Of a stretch of DNA of 15,045 nucleotides, positions 1-7,727 are shown in pieces. The notes beneath the pieces are model-generated. The model made no database searches, was not told the origin of the DNA, and worked only from the letters and a program-made list of their open reading frames with translations. Position 1 is the stretch's first letter, and every line of letters starts with the position of its first letter. A program made the translations under genes and the position numbers. Source of the stretch: Spirochaetaceae bacterium (lineage in GTDB: Bacteria; Spirochaetota; Spirochaetia; B11-G9); contig JAUVLL010000031.1 of assembly GCA_030600745.1 (NCBI GenBank), positions 1 through 15,045 of the forward strand, given 5' to 3'.

Positions 1-588
1 GAAATATCTTATATTAAAAATCTGGTTTTTGTTATAAGCCTTTTGTTTATCCTTATTACAGGCCTGGGTTTGTTTGCAATGTTCAGGTTTGAATTCCTAA
101 TTACTATAATTACAGGATTTGCCAATATTCTGAATAAGATAAGACTGGTAAAAAATAAACAGCATTTTAAAGATAAAGTGATACATGAAGCCTATTACAC
201 CAGAAAATGTTTCAGGCAGTATTTTAATAGCCATATATTCTATTTCCTGGCTGGAAATGTTCTTACTCTTGTCTATCATTTTCTTCAAATCCTTATACTT
301 TATGTTATCATTCTTGGCCTTGGTATTCATATGCCCTTTTTAAAGGGAATTACTCTGAGTACTCTGCAGCAGGCACTTATTGCTTTTCAACCTACTCCCG
401 GGGGTGCTGGTTTTGGAGAAGGAGTGTTTGTTCTTCTTTTTAAAGGGGCTGTCCCTGTTTATCTTCTTGGAGTTGCAATAGTTCTCTGGAGAATATTTAC
501 TCAATATCTTACAGCAATTTTCGGTGCTGCTATATCCGGGTCATATTTTCATAAAAACACAATCAGGAAACGAGACTCTTTAACTTAA
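1..588 (+). CDS. Flippase-like / lysylphosphatidylglycerol synthase membrane-domain protein, 3' part (5' end outside window)
   Basis: The reading frame is open from base 1, so this is the C-terminal 195 residues of a longer gene. It is very hydrophobic, with several predicted membrane spans, notably around residues 9-28, 79-110 and 138-165 of the fragment. The sequence PTPGGAGFGEG (about residues 131-141) is the hallmark of the UPF0104/lysylphosphatidylglycerol-synthase transmembrane domain. Members of that family are inner-membrane proteins that move or modify lipid head groups or glycolipids. The short basic tail (FHKNTIRKRDS) follows the last span, and no C-terminal aminoacyl-transferase domain is present, so this is the short flippase-like form and not full MprF. 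The stop TAA (586-588) overlaps the stop of the convergent acyltransferase gene. The substrate cannot be read from this fragment. A link to the neighbouring acyltransferase/exporter genes is possible but they are on the opposite strand. Confidence 0.82.
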   Translation, partial: EISYIKNLVFVISLLFILITGLGLFAMFRFEFLITIITGFANILNKIRLVKNKQHFKDKVIHEAYYTRKCFRQYFNSHIFYFLAGNVLTLVYHFLQILILYVIILGLGIHMPFLKGITLSTLQQALIAFQPTPGGAGFGEGVFVLLFKGAVPVYLLGVAIVLWRIFTQYLTAIFGAAISGSYFHKNTIRKRDSLT

Positions 589-1883
589 GGTTGTGATTTA
601 TCGTCTCTTTTATATATAACCTCATATTGGATTGACAGTTCCTTCAATTTCTTAATTATCGTGTTTTCAAGTCTAAGATCGCTGCAGGAACTGCCAATAT
701 TCATTTCGAGTTTACCTTTATAACTGTACAATGCAGTAATTCTTCCAAGAAAGTGAGAGTTGCCTGGAAGAACATTAAATCCAGTAATGAACTGTTCTAA
801 GGGTGAAGGTAAGATAATATCGCCCAGGTTTGTGAGTATGCCTGAATATAGATTCCTTGAGAATAGAAAATAGAAAAATCTAAAAAGTAAATTTTTCAGC
901 GGTAAGGGGGTAAAACGGAAAAAGAAGTTTTTTTCAAGTCTTAAATTTCTGGATATTTGGTTTTCCAATGATCCAGAATGTCGTTCATGCCTAATAGAGT
1001 TTGATATGTGTGTTACTATTTCTTTGAAAGAGAAACGATGCTCCCCCGAGTTAAAACTTGGAGAATAGACGTATGAAAAATTTTTCAGAGTTTTAGTTGG
1101 ATAGTACTTCCTTAGATTAACTGGTATCTGTACTCTTATCGGAAGATTTGATTTAGCTGAACCATTCTTTATATCCTCGAAGAACAATTCCTGTAATGAC
1201 TCTGCATAAATAGCTGACATGTAAACATTAAGAGTGGTATTCATTTTTCTTGCCTTTGACCGGATATCCTCAAGATCCATAAATATACGTGTACTGTAAT
1301 ATTTTTCTACAGGTATCATTTTATTTTTTGGGATATAGGCTGGTGGAAATATTTTTTGTTTTGGACCTTTGGGAGAAAAGGTATTTCTATATCCACATTG
1401 CCATTCTTCCTTATCTATTGGTTCATAAACATTTTTAATCAATTCATCAGTATCAATTTTATTGCCCTGTATCTCAAAGTATTGAGCTATAAGAGTAAGA
1501 AGAAAACTCAACGTACCATAACCATCTGACAGTGCATGAGATAGTTCTATAGCTACTGTTTTTTCTAAAGCTCTAATTCTAAAGAGAAAATTATTTTCCA
1601 TGAAATTTACATATCTGTTAGTTCTTCCAGTGTCCTCTTCTATTTGTGGAATATCATTAGTGTGTTCGAAAATAAATCTAAAAAAAGTCTTTTTTAAATA
1701 TACCTGGAAAAATGGGAACCGCTTTATAGTTATCTCAAGGGCTTTTTGTAGTTGCTCTATCTTGACTGATTCGTTTAATGTAACTGAAATTCTCGATATA
1801 GTTGGCTCTTTTGGGGAATGAATCGGAATAAAAATCTGTCCGGCATTATCAACCGGATAGAATTGTTGAATTTTAGATGTCAT
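585..1883 (-). CDS. Condensation-fold acyltransferase (alcohol acetyltransferase / PapA-like)
   Basis: A protein of 432 residues, the usual length for a single chloramphenicol-acetyltransferase-like/condensation-domain enzyme. The catalytic HxxxDG motif is visible as H116-A-L-S-D120-G121, preceded by a hydrophobic strand (VAIELS). Further family signs are VQIPVNLRKYYP (about 251-262) and the TNLGDIILP strand (about 351-359). The last matches the (S/T)N-(I/L)-G segment of the latch region in alcohol acetyltransferases and PapA proteins. No signal peptide is seen, so it should be cytosolic, transferring an acyl group from a CoA or carrier thioester to an alcohol or amine. The start ATG overlaps the TGA of the upstream exporter gene (ATGA), and AAGGTGA at 1888-1894 is a good ribosome binding site inside the end of that gene, so translation is probably coupled. 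Donor and acceptor are unknown. I call the fold with confidence but not the exact reaction. Confidence 0.8.
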   Translation of the reverse strand: MTSKIQQFYPVDNAGQIFIPIHSPKEPTISRISVTLNESVKIEQLQKALEITIKRFPFFQVYLKKTFFRFIFEHTNDIPQIEEDTGRTNRYVNFMENNFLFRIRALEKTVAIELSHALSDGYGTLSFLLTLIAQYFEIQGNKIDTDELIKNVYEPIDKEEWQCGYRNTFSPKGPKQKIFPPAYIPKNKMIPVEKYYSTRIFMDLEDIRSKARKMNTTLNVYMSAIYAESLQELFFEDIKNGSAKSNLPIRVQIPVNLRKYYPTKTLKNFSYVYSPSFNSGEHRFSFKEIVTHISNSIRHERHSGSLENQISRNLRLEKNFFFRFTPLPLKNLLFRFFYFLFSRNLYSGILTNLGDIILPSPLEQFITGFNVLPGNSHFLGRITALYSYKGKLEMNIGSSCSDLRLENTIIKKLKELSIQYEVIYKRDDKSQP

Positions 1884-4153
1884 TTATTCACCTTTTGTGT
1901 AGTTTTTAAGAAAGGAGGCAGTATGAAAAGTGTTGCAAAACAAGCGGTACTTAATGTAAAAACAATAAGCAAACCAAAATATCGAATAGGCTGAAACTGT
2001 GCAAGACTTAGAAAGAGAAGCCCGGCTATAATAGAAAGAGTTGTTATTACAATTGGTCGTCCCGTATGTTTTAATGTTTGATATACAGCTTTACCAGGAT
2101 CGTAAGGATAAAGCATAATTTGTTTTTGATACTGGAGGAGGAAGTGGATGGAATCATCCACACCAACTCCTATAGAGATGCATGAGACCATAATTGTTGT
2201 CATATCGAGAGGTATCTTAAAAAGTGCCATTAATATAAGACTTGAAAAAATACCTGTAAGTAGAGGAATCAGTGTTAAAATACCTTTTATAATTGATTTA
2301 AAGGAGATGGAAGAAATAATACCGATTAATAACAGAGCTGCAATAGTTGAAACTAAAAAATCTCTTCTCATTTGTTTTGACAGCTTAAGAAAATTCAGAC
2401 TCTTGCCACTTAATTTCCAGTGAATATCATTGTCTAAATTATTTTCAAGAGTACACTTTATATCTCTGATTAGAGCAATAGTATCTTCTTCATCTATAGG
2501 CATAGTTTTATCTCTGTTAAATACTCTGATCAAAATACTGATTTTAGAGTAATCCTTGTTTGCTGTAGTTATATTTGTATTAATAGTTCCAAACAGTCTG
2601 GAAACAAGAAGATTAAGACCCCTGGATTGAAAATAACCGTCATCCCCTGTCATAATTCTGCCAGCATAACTCAAATATTCAGGAAAGGAGAAAGTATAGC
2701 AGATATTCGGTATTTTAGATAATTCCTGTTCAACTTTGTATATATTGGAAAGCACTTCAGGTTGTAGGAAGAAATCCTTATCTGTTCCCACTAATTCTAT
2801 TTTAAGTTCATCCAATCCTCCAATTTTTTTTATAAACTTGTTAAGATCAACTATTACATCTGAAGATTTAGGAAAATATTTGGCCGGACTTGTATTAAAC
2901 GAAATTCCCGGTAAGAGGATGATAAATACTGTTGCTATCAGGACAATTACTATAATTGCGGGAACTTTCCAGTTTACAATATAAGAACCAAAATGATTTA
3001 GAAATTTTGATAATGGATCCTTATCCAGTATCTTAAGTTTTTTTTGATGTGGAACAGGTTGGAGAGATAAAAATGCAGGAAGAAGCGTTATTGAAAGAAT
3101 TGCGGAAAATAATATACCAAGAGATGTTATAATTGCGAATTCTCTGATTTGGCTTATTGTGGCCAGTAAAAGACTTACCAAACCTATTAGGGTTGTAAAT
3201 GAAGCCAGTATGACTGTTCCGCTAATATCTGTAACAGATTTTATAATTATATTATTTTTTGATTCATTGCTGTGCCTTGCAAGGCTGTAATAGGCACTCA
3301 TAACATGAATACTGTATGAGCTTCCGAGGGTCAGTACCAGAGGCGGGGATATTATACTCACCATGGATAATTTGAAACCCACTATTACCATTACACCAAG
3401 AGAGAATATAGTACCGCTAATAACAAGGGTTATTGGAAGAAAAACTGCACGTTTTGATTTAAATCCCAGATAGTAACTTATAAGTATTGTTGCAATTACA
3501 AATATCAATAGTTTGCTGAAATCTTTAGTTAGAAAAATTTCAGTTTCTGCTGAAAATGGCAAAGTGCCGGTTACAACGACATCAAGTTCTGATCTTAATG
3601 GATCAATTATATTATTAATTATTTCCATTTCAGATATATATATATTTATTTTTTTTAATAGTAATATCACCACCAGAGCATCTTTATTGTTTGAACTTAA
3701 AAAACCTGATGTAAAATTTGATTTGTTTAATCTGTTTACAAAAAGTTTAAGATCTTTGTCATTCCTGGGTGCAATACCTCCTGGTGACAGGGGGACTACT
3801 GTAAGTCTTGAACCGGTTTTTTCAAGTGTGGTAAATGAAAAAGGTTCAATAGTTTCCTCAACAGGAAGTGCTGACTGAAGTTTTATATAGCTATTCTGGA
3901 ATTTCTGCAACACGTCCACAGTGAAGAGCTTATCACCACTTACCATTATAAGCAGTTTGTCATATTTCTCTGTATAGTCCCGATCGGTTCCTGCAGTCAT
4001 TTCTTCGGTCAGCAGGCTTTCCACATCGGGGTCTATCTGTATTTGCTTAAGAGGCACAGCCATTGCAATAGTAATGATTAGAGATATCCCAATTATTATC
4101 CATGGGTGTTTTACACTGAATTTTACTAATGGGAGAGTGGTGAATTTTACCAT
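1880..4153 (-). CDS. RND-superfamily exporter (MMPL family, COG1033-like), 12 membrane spans
   Basis: A protein of 757 residues with the duplicated RND layout. TM1 is near residues 18-34, followed by a large extracytoplasmic loop to about 210, then five spans (about 213-363). TM7 is near 396-415, followed by a second large loop to about 597, then five final spans. The second half carries the conserved GVGVDDSIHFL (acidic pair D666/D667), the proton-relay region of RND proteins. The equivalent in the first half reads LGSSYSIHVM (277-285) and has no Asp. The length is below that of HAE/HME pumps (over 1000) and fits the MMPL/COG1033 group, which exports lipids, hopanoids or other hydrophobic molecules. 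It lies 8 bp after pfp and overlaps the acyltransferase start by ATGA, which suggests export of the acyltransferase product. The nearest purine-rich stretch, GAGGGG, ends about 14 nt before the ATG, so its own ribosome binding site is poorly placed. Confidence 0.88.
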   Translation of the reverse strand: MVKFTTLPLVKFSVKHPWIIIGISLIITIAMAVPLKQIQIDPDVESLLTEEMTAGTDRDYTEKYDKLLIMVSGDKLFTVDVLQKFQNSYIKLQSALPVEETIEPFSFTTLEKTGSRLTVVPLSPGGIAPRNDKDLKLFVNRLNKSNFTSGFLSSNNKDALVVILLLKKINIYISEMEIINNIIDPLRSELDVVVTGTLPFSAETEIFLTKDFSKLLIFVIATILISYYLGFKSKRAVFLPITLVISGTIFSLGVMVIVGFKLSMVSIISPPLVLTLGSSYSIHVMSAYYSLARHSNESKNNIIIKSVTDISGTVILASFTTLIGLVSLLLATISQIREFAIITSLGILFSAILSITLLPAFLSLQPVPHQKKLKILDKDPLSKFLNHFGSYIVNWKVPAIIVIVLIATVFIILLPGISFNTSPAKYFPKSSDVIVDLNKFIKKIGGLDELKIELVGTDKDFFLQPEVLSNIYKVEQELSKIPNICYTFSFPEYLSYAGRIMTGDDGYFQSRGLNLLVSRLFGTINTNITTANKDYSKISILIRVFNRDKTMPIDEEDTIALIRDIKCTLENNLDNDIHWKLSGKSLNFLKLSKQMRRDFLVSTIAALLLIGIISSISFKSIIKGILTLIPLLTGIFSSLILMALFKIPLDMTTIMVSCISIGVGVDDSIHFLLQYQKQIMLYPYDPGKAVYQTLKHTGRPIVITTLSIIAGLLFLSLAQFQPIRYFGLLIVFTLSTACFATLFILPPFLKTTQKVNK

Positions 4154-4161
4154 AAAAGGTA

Positions 4162-5817
4162 TTATTTCCCCTCGAGCTGCAGGGTAATTGATGCAGTATC
4201 GCAGACCTCTGAAGGTCCAAAGTACTGAATTGCACCCGGGAAAATATAGGATGACTTAATTGCCCAAATATTTCGTTTTGATGAAAACTCGCTAAAAGGT
4301 TTCCCTTCAAGATCAACCATGGCTTTCTTTATTACAGGTTTCATCTTACCATGTCGTTGTTCAAGATTCATCATCATTGTAACAGGAACACCGCCTGCAA
4401 TCCATTCTTTGACTGGTTTTGCTGTGTTGCGGATAGATGATATATAACCGGTTATACCTGAAGCTGCAAGTACATACGCATTGTAACCCAGTGAATAACA
4501 GTAGTCAGCGTCAAAGTTGGAGGGGAATGCACACCTGCCTTCATAACCGAAAAAATGATCCTGGGGACTGAAAGTGCCCTTGAATTTCCCCTCACTCTTC
4601 ATCTCGTCCAGTCTGGATGCAACCATCTGAACCAGAAGTTTCTCTGTTTCAATTCTGGAAACCTGAACATTTCCGTGAGGGTCACGATCCATAAGCAGCT
4701 GTCTCTGTATATTGTTTGGAAGTGTTGAAAAGACATAGGAAGAGTCTTTGGTGAGTTCACGATTTATCCATCCGGATTGGGCTTCGAAGGTGTGCAGAGA
4801 TCCAAAATGTTCTGCGTGTTTTGCAAGAAGCGTATTCAATTCTGCTATTAATTGTTTCATTTCCGGTATAAATTCTATAAGACCTTCGGGTATCAGCACT
4901 ATTCCATAATTGCTTCCCAGTTCGCTTCGTTTTGCGATTATATTTACCATATCCATTACAATTTCGGTTAGTGATTTATGTTTGTACTCAATTTCCTCGG
5001 AAATAAGAGCAATATTCGGATGCGTTTGAAGGGCACATTCCAGACATATGTGTGAAGCACTCCTTCCCATCAGTTTAATAAAATGCCAGTATTTTTTAGC
5101 AGAATTTGCATCTTTTGCTATGTTTCCAATCAATTCAGAATAGGTTTTAGTTGCTGTGTCAAAACCGAAAGAAACCTCGATGTATTCATTTTTTAGATCA
5201 CCATCGATTGTTTTGGGTACCCCAATAACAGAAATACCCGAGTCTTTCTGCTTGAAATATTCAGCAAGTACGGCTCCGTTTGTATTTGAATCATCCCCTC
5301 CGACTATTATAAGAGATGATATATCATGGAATTTGCAAACATCTTCACATATATCAAACTGCTCTGTAGATTCCAGTTTTGTGCGTCCGGAGCCTATTAT
5401 ATCAAACCCACCGGTATTTCTGAACTGATCAACGATCTCAGTATTCAGTTCAAGTGTCTTGTTTTCCAGTATGCCTGAAGGGCCCCCCATAAAACCGATC
5501 AGTCCGGACTCGGGATTAGCCCTTTTCATAGCATCAAAAAGTCCGGAAATAACATTGTGACCCCCTGGAGCCTGTCCTCCTGAGAGAACTACACCAATAT
5601 TGATACTTGCTAACTGTGTGCTTTCCTGAAGACTTATAGTTTCTATAAACGGAGCTCCGTAGGTTCTTGGAAAAAGTTTTTCCAATTCTTTTTGGTCCGA
5701 TTCCGAATGAGTAGAACCCTTTGGGTTTATTCCAATTTTTTGGATATTCCCTTTAAGAACTTCCGGGAGTTTTGGTTCATATTTGTATCGGGCTGTTTGA
5801 AGGGGGGAATGTGTCAC
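4162..5817 (-). CDS. pfp: Diphosphate--fructose-6-phosphate 1-phosphotransferase (PPi-PFK, long form)
   Basis: Catalyses the reversible phosphorylation of fructose-6-phosphate by pyrophosphate, the glycolytic/gluconeogenic step used by spirochaetes. With the GTG start at 5817 it has 551 residues, the usual size of the long (about 555 aa) PfpB type of Borrelia, Treponema and plants. Visible motifs: GGQAPGGHN (about 80-88), GGDDSN (173-178), where the second Asp is the PPi-type replacement of the ATP-PFK glycine, PKTIDGDL (201-208) with the PPi-type Lys and catalytic Asp205, MGRSASH (about 250-256), and GYEGRCAFPS near the C-terminus. The frame is open further upstream, but those codons run through the promoter region and lack family similarity. 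The GTG has a strong TAGGAGA site 7 nt away, and MTHSPLQTARYKYEPKLPEVL matches the family N-terminus. It heads a likely operon with the RND exporter and acyltransferase. Confidence 0.95.
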   Translation of the reverse strand: MTHSPLQTARYKYEPKLPEVLKGNIQKIGINPKGSTHSESDQKELEKLFPRTYGAPFIETISLQESTQLASINIGVVLSGGQAPGGHNVISGLFDAMKRANPESGLIGFMGGPSGILENKTLELNTEIVDQFRNTGGFDIIGSGRTKLESTEQFDICEDVCKFHDISSLIIVGGDDSNTNGAVLAEYFKQKDSGISVIGVPKTIDGDLKNEYIEVSFGFDTATKTYSELIGNIAKDANSAKKYWHFIKLMGRSASHICLECALQTHPNIALISEEIEYKHKSLTEIVMDMVNIIAKRSELGSNYGIVLIPEGLIEFIPEMKQLIAELNTLLAKHAEHFGSLHTFEAQSGWINRELTKDSSYVFSTLPNNIQRQLLMDRDPHGNVQVSRIETEKLLVQMVASRLDEMKSEGKFKGTFSPQDHFFGYEGRCAFPSNFDADYCYSLGYNAYVLAASGITGYISSIRNTAKPVKEWIAGGVPVTMMMNLEQRHGKMKPVIKKAMVDLEGKPFSEFSSKRNIWAIKSSYIFPGAIQYFGPSEVCDTASITLQLEGK

Positions 5818-5823
5818 TGTCGG

Positions 5824-5830
5824 TCTCCTA
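5824..5830 (-). promoter_or_regulatory. Shine-Dalgarno site fixing the pfp GTG start
   Basis: TAGGAGA on the minus strand ends 7 nt before the GTG at 5817-5815. It is the strongest ribosome binding site in this divergent region and decides the start in favour of GTG over the more upstream ATG at 5910. Confidence 0.8.
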
Positions 5831-5850
5831 TTAGTATAATTTATAAGGTT

Positions 5851-5880
5851 ATTATGTTCTTTTTTGCAGCTTTTCTGCAA
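5851..5880 (-). promoter_or_regulatory. Predicted pfp operon promoter
   Basis: On the minus strand, TTGCAG (5880-5875) is followed after 18 nt by CATAAT (5856-5851, 5 of 6 to TATAAT). Transcription would start near 5844, giving a leader of about 27 nt that holds the TAGGAGA site. Prediction by eye only. Confidence 0.45.
5864..5880. promoter_or_regulatory. Inverted repeat overlapping the pfp -35 element; candidate operator
   Basis: TTGCAG (5864-5869), 5-nt centre CTTTT, CTGCAA (5875-5880). The 6-bp arms are perfect and one of them coincides with the predicted -35 hexamer of pfp, a position suited to a repressor. No regulator is assignable from the sequence, and short arms like this also occur by chance. 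Confidence 0.3.
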
Positions 5881-5919
5881 GAAGCACAGGTGAAATAGTA
5901 TAATAATCATTGTTTTTAA

Positions 5920-5948
5920 TTGACTATATCTATAGCGGAATATAAACT
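5920..5948 (+). promoter_or_regulatory. Predicted manA promoter (start codon at or next to +1)
   Basis: TTGACT (5920-5925) is followed after 17 nt by TAAACT (5943-5948); TATAAA at 5941-5946 is an alternative with a 15-nt spacer. Either places +1 at about 5953-5956, on or just before the manA ATG at 5956. No Shine-Dalgarno is seen before that ATG, so the mRNA may be leaderless. Confidence 0.4.
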
Positions 5949-5955
5949 TTTATAG

Positions 5956-7152
5956 ATGAAAACATTTAGACTGATAAATCAGGTTCAAAAGTACTCATGG
6001 GGTTCTGTTGACTATATCCCCAATCTTCTCGGCGTAAACCAATCAAAAGAACACTGGGCTGAGCTTTGGATGGGAGATCATCCCAGGGCCCCTTCGTCTG
6101 TAATTATGGATTCAGGAAATATTTCTCTGGGCCAATTGATTTCCAGGCAACCAAATGAAATTTTAGGTAAGGATAGTAATAGATTTGGAAATCATCTTCC
6201 CTTTCTTTTTAAAGTCCTATCTGCAGAGAGTCCTCTTTCTATTCAGGCACATCCTGATAAGGCTCAGGCCGAAGCAGGGTTTTTGGATGAGAATTCAAGA
6301 TCTGTACCTCTGAATGCTTTTGAGAGAAACTATAAAGATGATAATCATAAACCGGAAATTATATGTGCATTAACTCCTTTTACAGCTATGTGCGGATTTC
6401 GCGATTTTGATGAGATAAAATCAAATTTTTTTAAACTCAACAGTACCGTATTTGAAGAATGCCTTCTTCCATTATTTTTAGTTGATGATGATAAAATAAT
6501 AAAGTATTTTTTTGCATCTCTGATGTCATTAGAGCCTTTGGATCTAAGCAAACTGATAGTAAATGCAATAATCTGGGCTGAGGATGATAATTCTATAGAA
6601 GCAAAGCTTATTAAAGAATTTGCTGCATTGTATAATAATGATCCTGGAATTTTGGCACCACTTTTCTTGAATGTCTATGTTTTAAGTCCTGGGGAAGCAC
6701 TATATCAGGGTCCCCGTGAACTGCACGCATATGTGAAGGGAACCGGAATAGAACTTATGGCTAATTCTGACAATGTTCTTCGCGGTGGATTAACTCCCAA
6801 ACATGTTGATTTAGATGAGCTCCTTAAGGTCCTGAATTTCAAATCAGCCCAAAAAGGTGTTTTGAAACCCATAAAGAAAGGCTCCGGCCAATTTGAGTAT
6901 ATAACACCGTCTGATGAGTTTTCTTTAAGGTATCTAAATGTAGATGGAAAGAATTCGGTAGTAGTAGATAATCGTAAATCTATTGAAATACTTATCTGTA
7001 TTTCAGGGAAGGCAGATTTTACTTCAAAAGAAGGAACTATTACAATAAAAAAAGGGGATAGTCTTCTTGTGCCCGCATCTGTTGATTCCTACACCATTGC
7101 CGGAACAGCAGAGATATATACTGCCGGGATACCTGGTAAAGGTAAAAAATGA
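5956..7152 (+). CDS. manA: Mannose-6-phosphate isomerase, class I
   Basis: Interconverts mannose-6-phosphate and fructose-6-phosphate in the cytosol, linking mannose use or GDP-mannose supply to glycolysis. The 398-residue protein is of normal length for type I enzymes. The N-terminus (LINQVQKYSWGS) matches the family start. Zinc ligands are visible as Q97-x-H99 in QAHPDK, E134 in HKPE, and H257 in ELHAY. Arg276 lies in the conserved NSDNVLRGGLTPKH stretch (about 270-283). A second cupin domain follows to the C-terminus (KADFTSKEGTITIKKGD...). It is divergent from pfp, whose substrate is its product. The stop TGA overlaps the next gene's ATG (ATGA). There is no Shine-Dalgarno before the start ATG; the predicted promoter would give a nearly leaderless transcript. 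Confidence 0.95.
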   Translation: MKTFRLINQVQKYSWGSVDYIPNLLGVNQSKEHWAELWMGDHPRAPSSVIMDSGNISLGQLISRQPNEILGKDSNRFGNHLPFLFKVLSAESPLSIQAHPDKAQAEAGFLDENSRSVPLNAFERNYKDDNHKPEIICALTPFTAMCGFRDFDEIKSNFFKLNSTVFEECLLPLFLVDDDKIIKYFFASLMSLEPLDLSKLIVNAIIWAEDDNSIEAKLIKEFAALYNNDPGILAPLFLNVYVLSPGEALYQGPRELHAYVKGTGIELMANSDNVLRGGLTPKHVDLDELLKVLNFKSAQKGVLKPIKKGSGQFEYITPSDEFSLRYLNVDGKNSVVVDNRKSIEILICISGKADFTSKEGTITIKKGDSLLVPASVDSYTIAGTAEIYTAGIPGKGKK

Positions 7153-7601
7153 AAATATGGGTGGATTCAGATTCCTGTCCACGGCAGATAAGAGAAATTG
7201 TTCTGCGTGCCTCCGGACGGGTGGAGATAATAACAATATTTGTTGCAAACCGGAATATTCCCGGTATTGAGAGTAAATGGTCTTCTTTGCAGTTGGTTCC
7301 TTCGGGTGAAGGAGAGGCAGACAAATATATCTATGAAAATGCAGAAGAGGGGGATATTGCTATAACAAGAGATATCCCCCTGGCAGCGGATCTTGTTAAA
7401 GGCGGACTACTTGTTCTGGATGACAGAGGAAGTGTATTTACAACTGATAATATCGGTGAAAGACTTTCCATGAGAAATGCCATGACAGAACTTAGAAGCT
7501 ATGGTATTATGTCCAAATCATCGGGATCTATGAACAACAGGGATGTGCAGCAGTTTGCAAATGCATTTGACAGGGAGTTGAGACGCTGGCAGAACAGGTA
7601 A
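7149..7601 (+). CDS. YaiI/YqxD family protein (DUF188, PIN-like fold)
   Basis: A protein of 150 residues, full length for the UPF0178/YaiI-YqxD family. Recognised by the N-terminal KIWVDSDSCP (family IWVDADACP), FVANRNIP (about 31-38), the GEADKYI stretch, GDIAITRDIPLAADLV (about 67-82), DDRG, and the RLSMRNAMTELR segment (about 105-116). The acidic residues in these motifs are arranged as in PIN/NYN-type nucleases, so an RNA-processing role is often suspected, but the family function is not established. It overlaps manA by ATGA and has AAAGG (7138-7142) 6 nt before its ATG, so it should be co-translated with manA. The link to mannose metabolism is probably only transcriptional. Confidence 0.9.
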   Translation: MKIWVDSDSCPRQIREIVLRASGRVEIITIFVANRNIPGIESKWSSLQLVPSGEGEADKYIYENAEEGDIAITRDIPLAADLVKGGLLVLDDRGSVFTTDNIGERLSMRNAMTELRSYGIMSKSSGSMNNRDVQQFANAFDRELRRWQNR

Positions 7602-7727
7602 GATAGATTAGGACAGCTATTTGCGCTGTACCAATATTAAGCATTTTATTATGCCAAATAAATCCAATACATCTATTTGTATGAGCGCAAATCGCCATGC
7701 ACTCGTAAAAAATGGCCACACCGCAAA

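Noticed and set aside
3649..3656. Run of eight T (A on the coding strand) in the RND gene as a phase-variation tract
   Set aside because: Runs of similar length occur elsewhere in this AT-rich window (for example in the TRAP permease near 11664), and the gene is intact, so there is no specific evidence for slippage control.
3513..3878. 121-codon plus-strand frame inside the RND exporter
   Set aside because: Antisense shadow of the first extracytoplasmic loop of the exporter; no ribosome binding site or domain.
5818..5910. N-terminal extension of pfp from the ATG at 5910
   Set aside because: These 31 codons cross the predicted promoter and the TAGGAGA site, show no family similarity, and would make the protein longer than PfpB homologs. 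GTG at 5817 is the better start.
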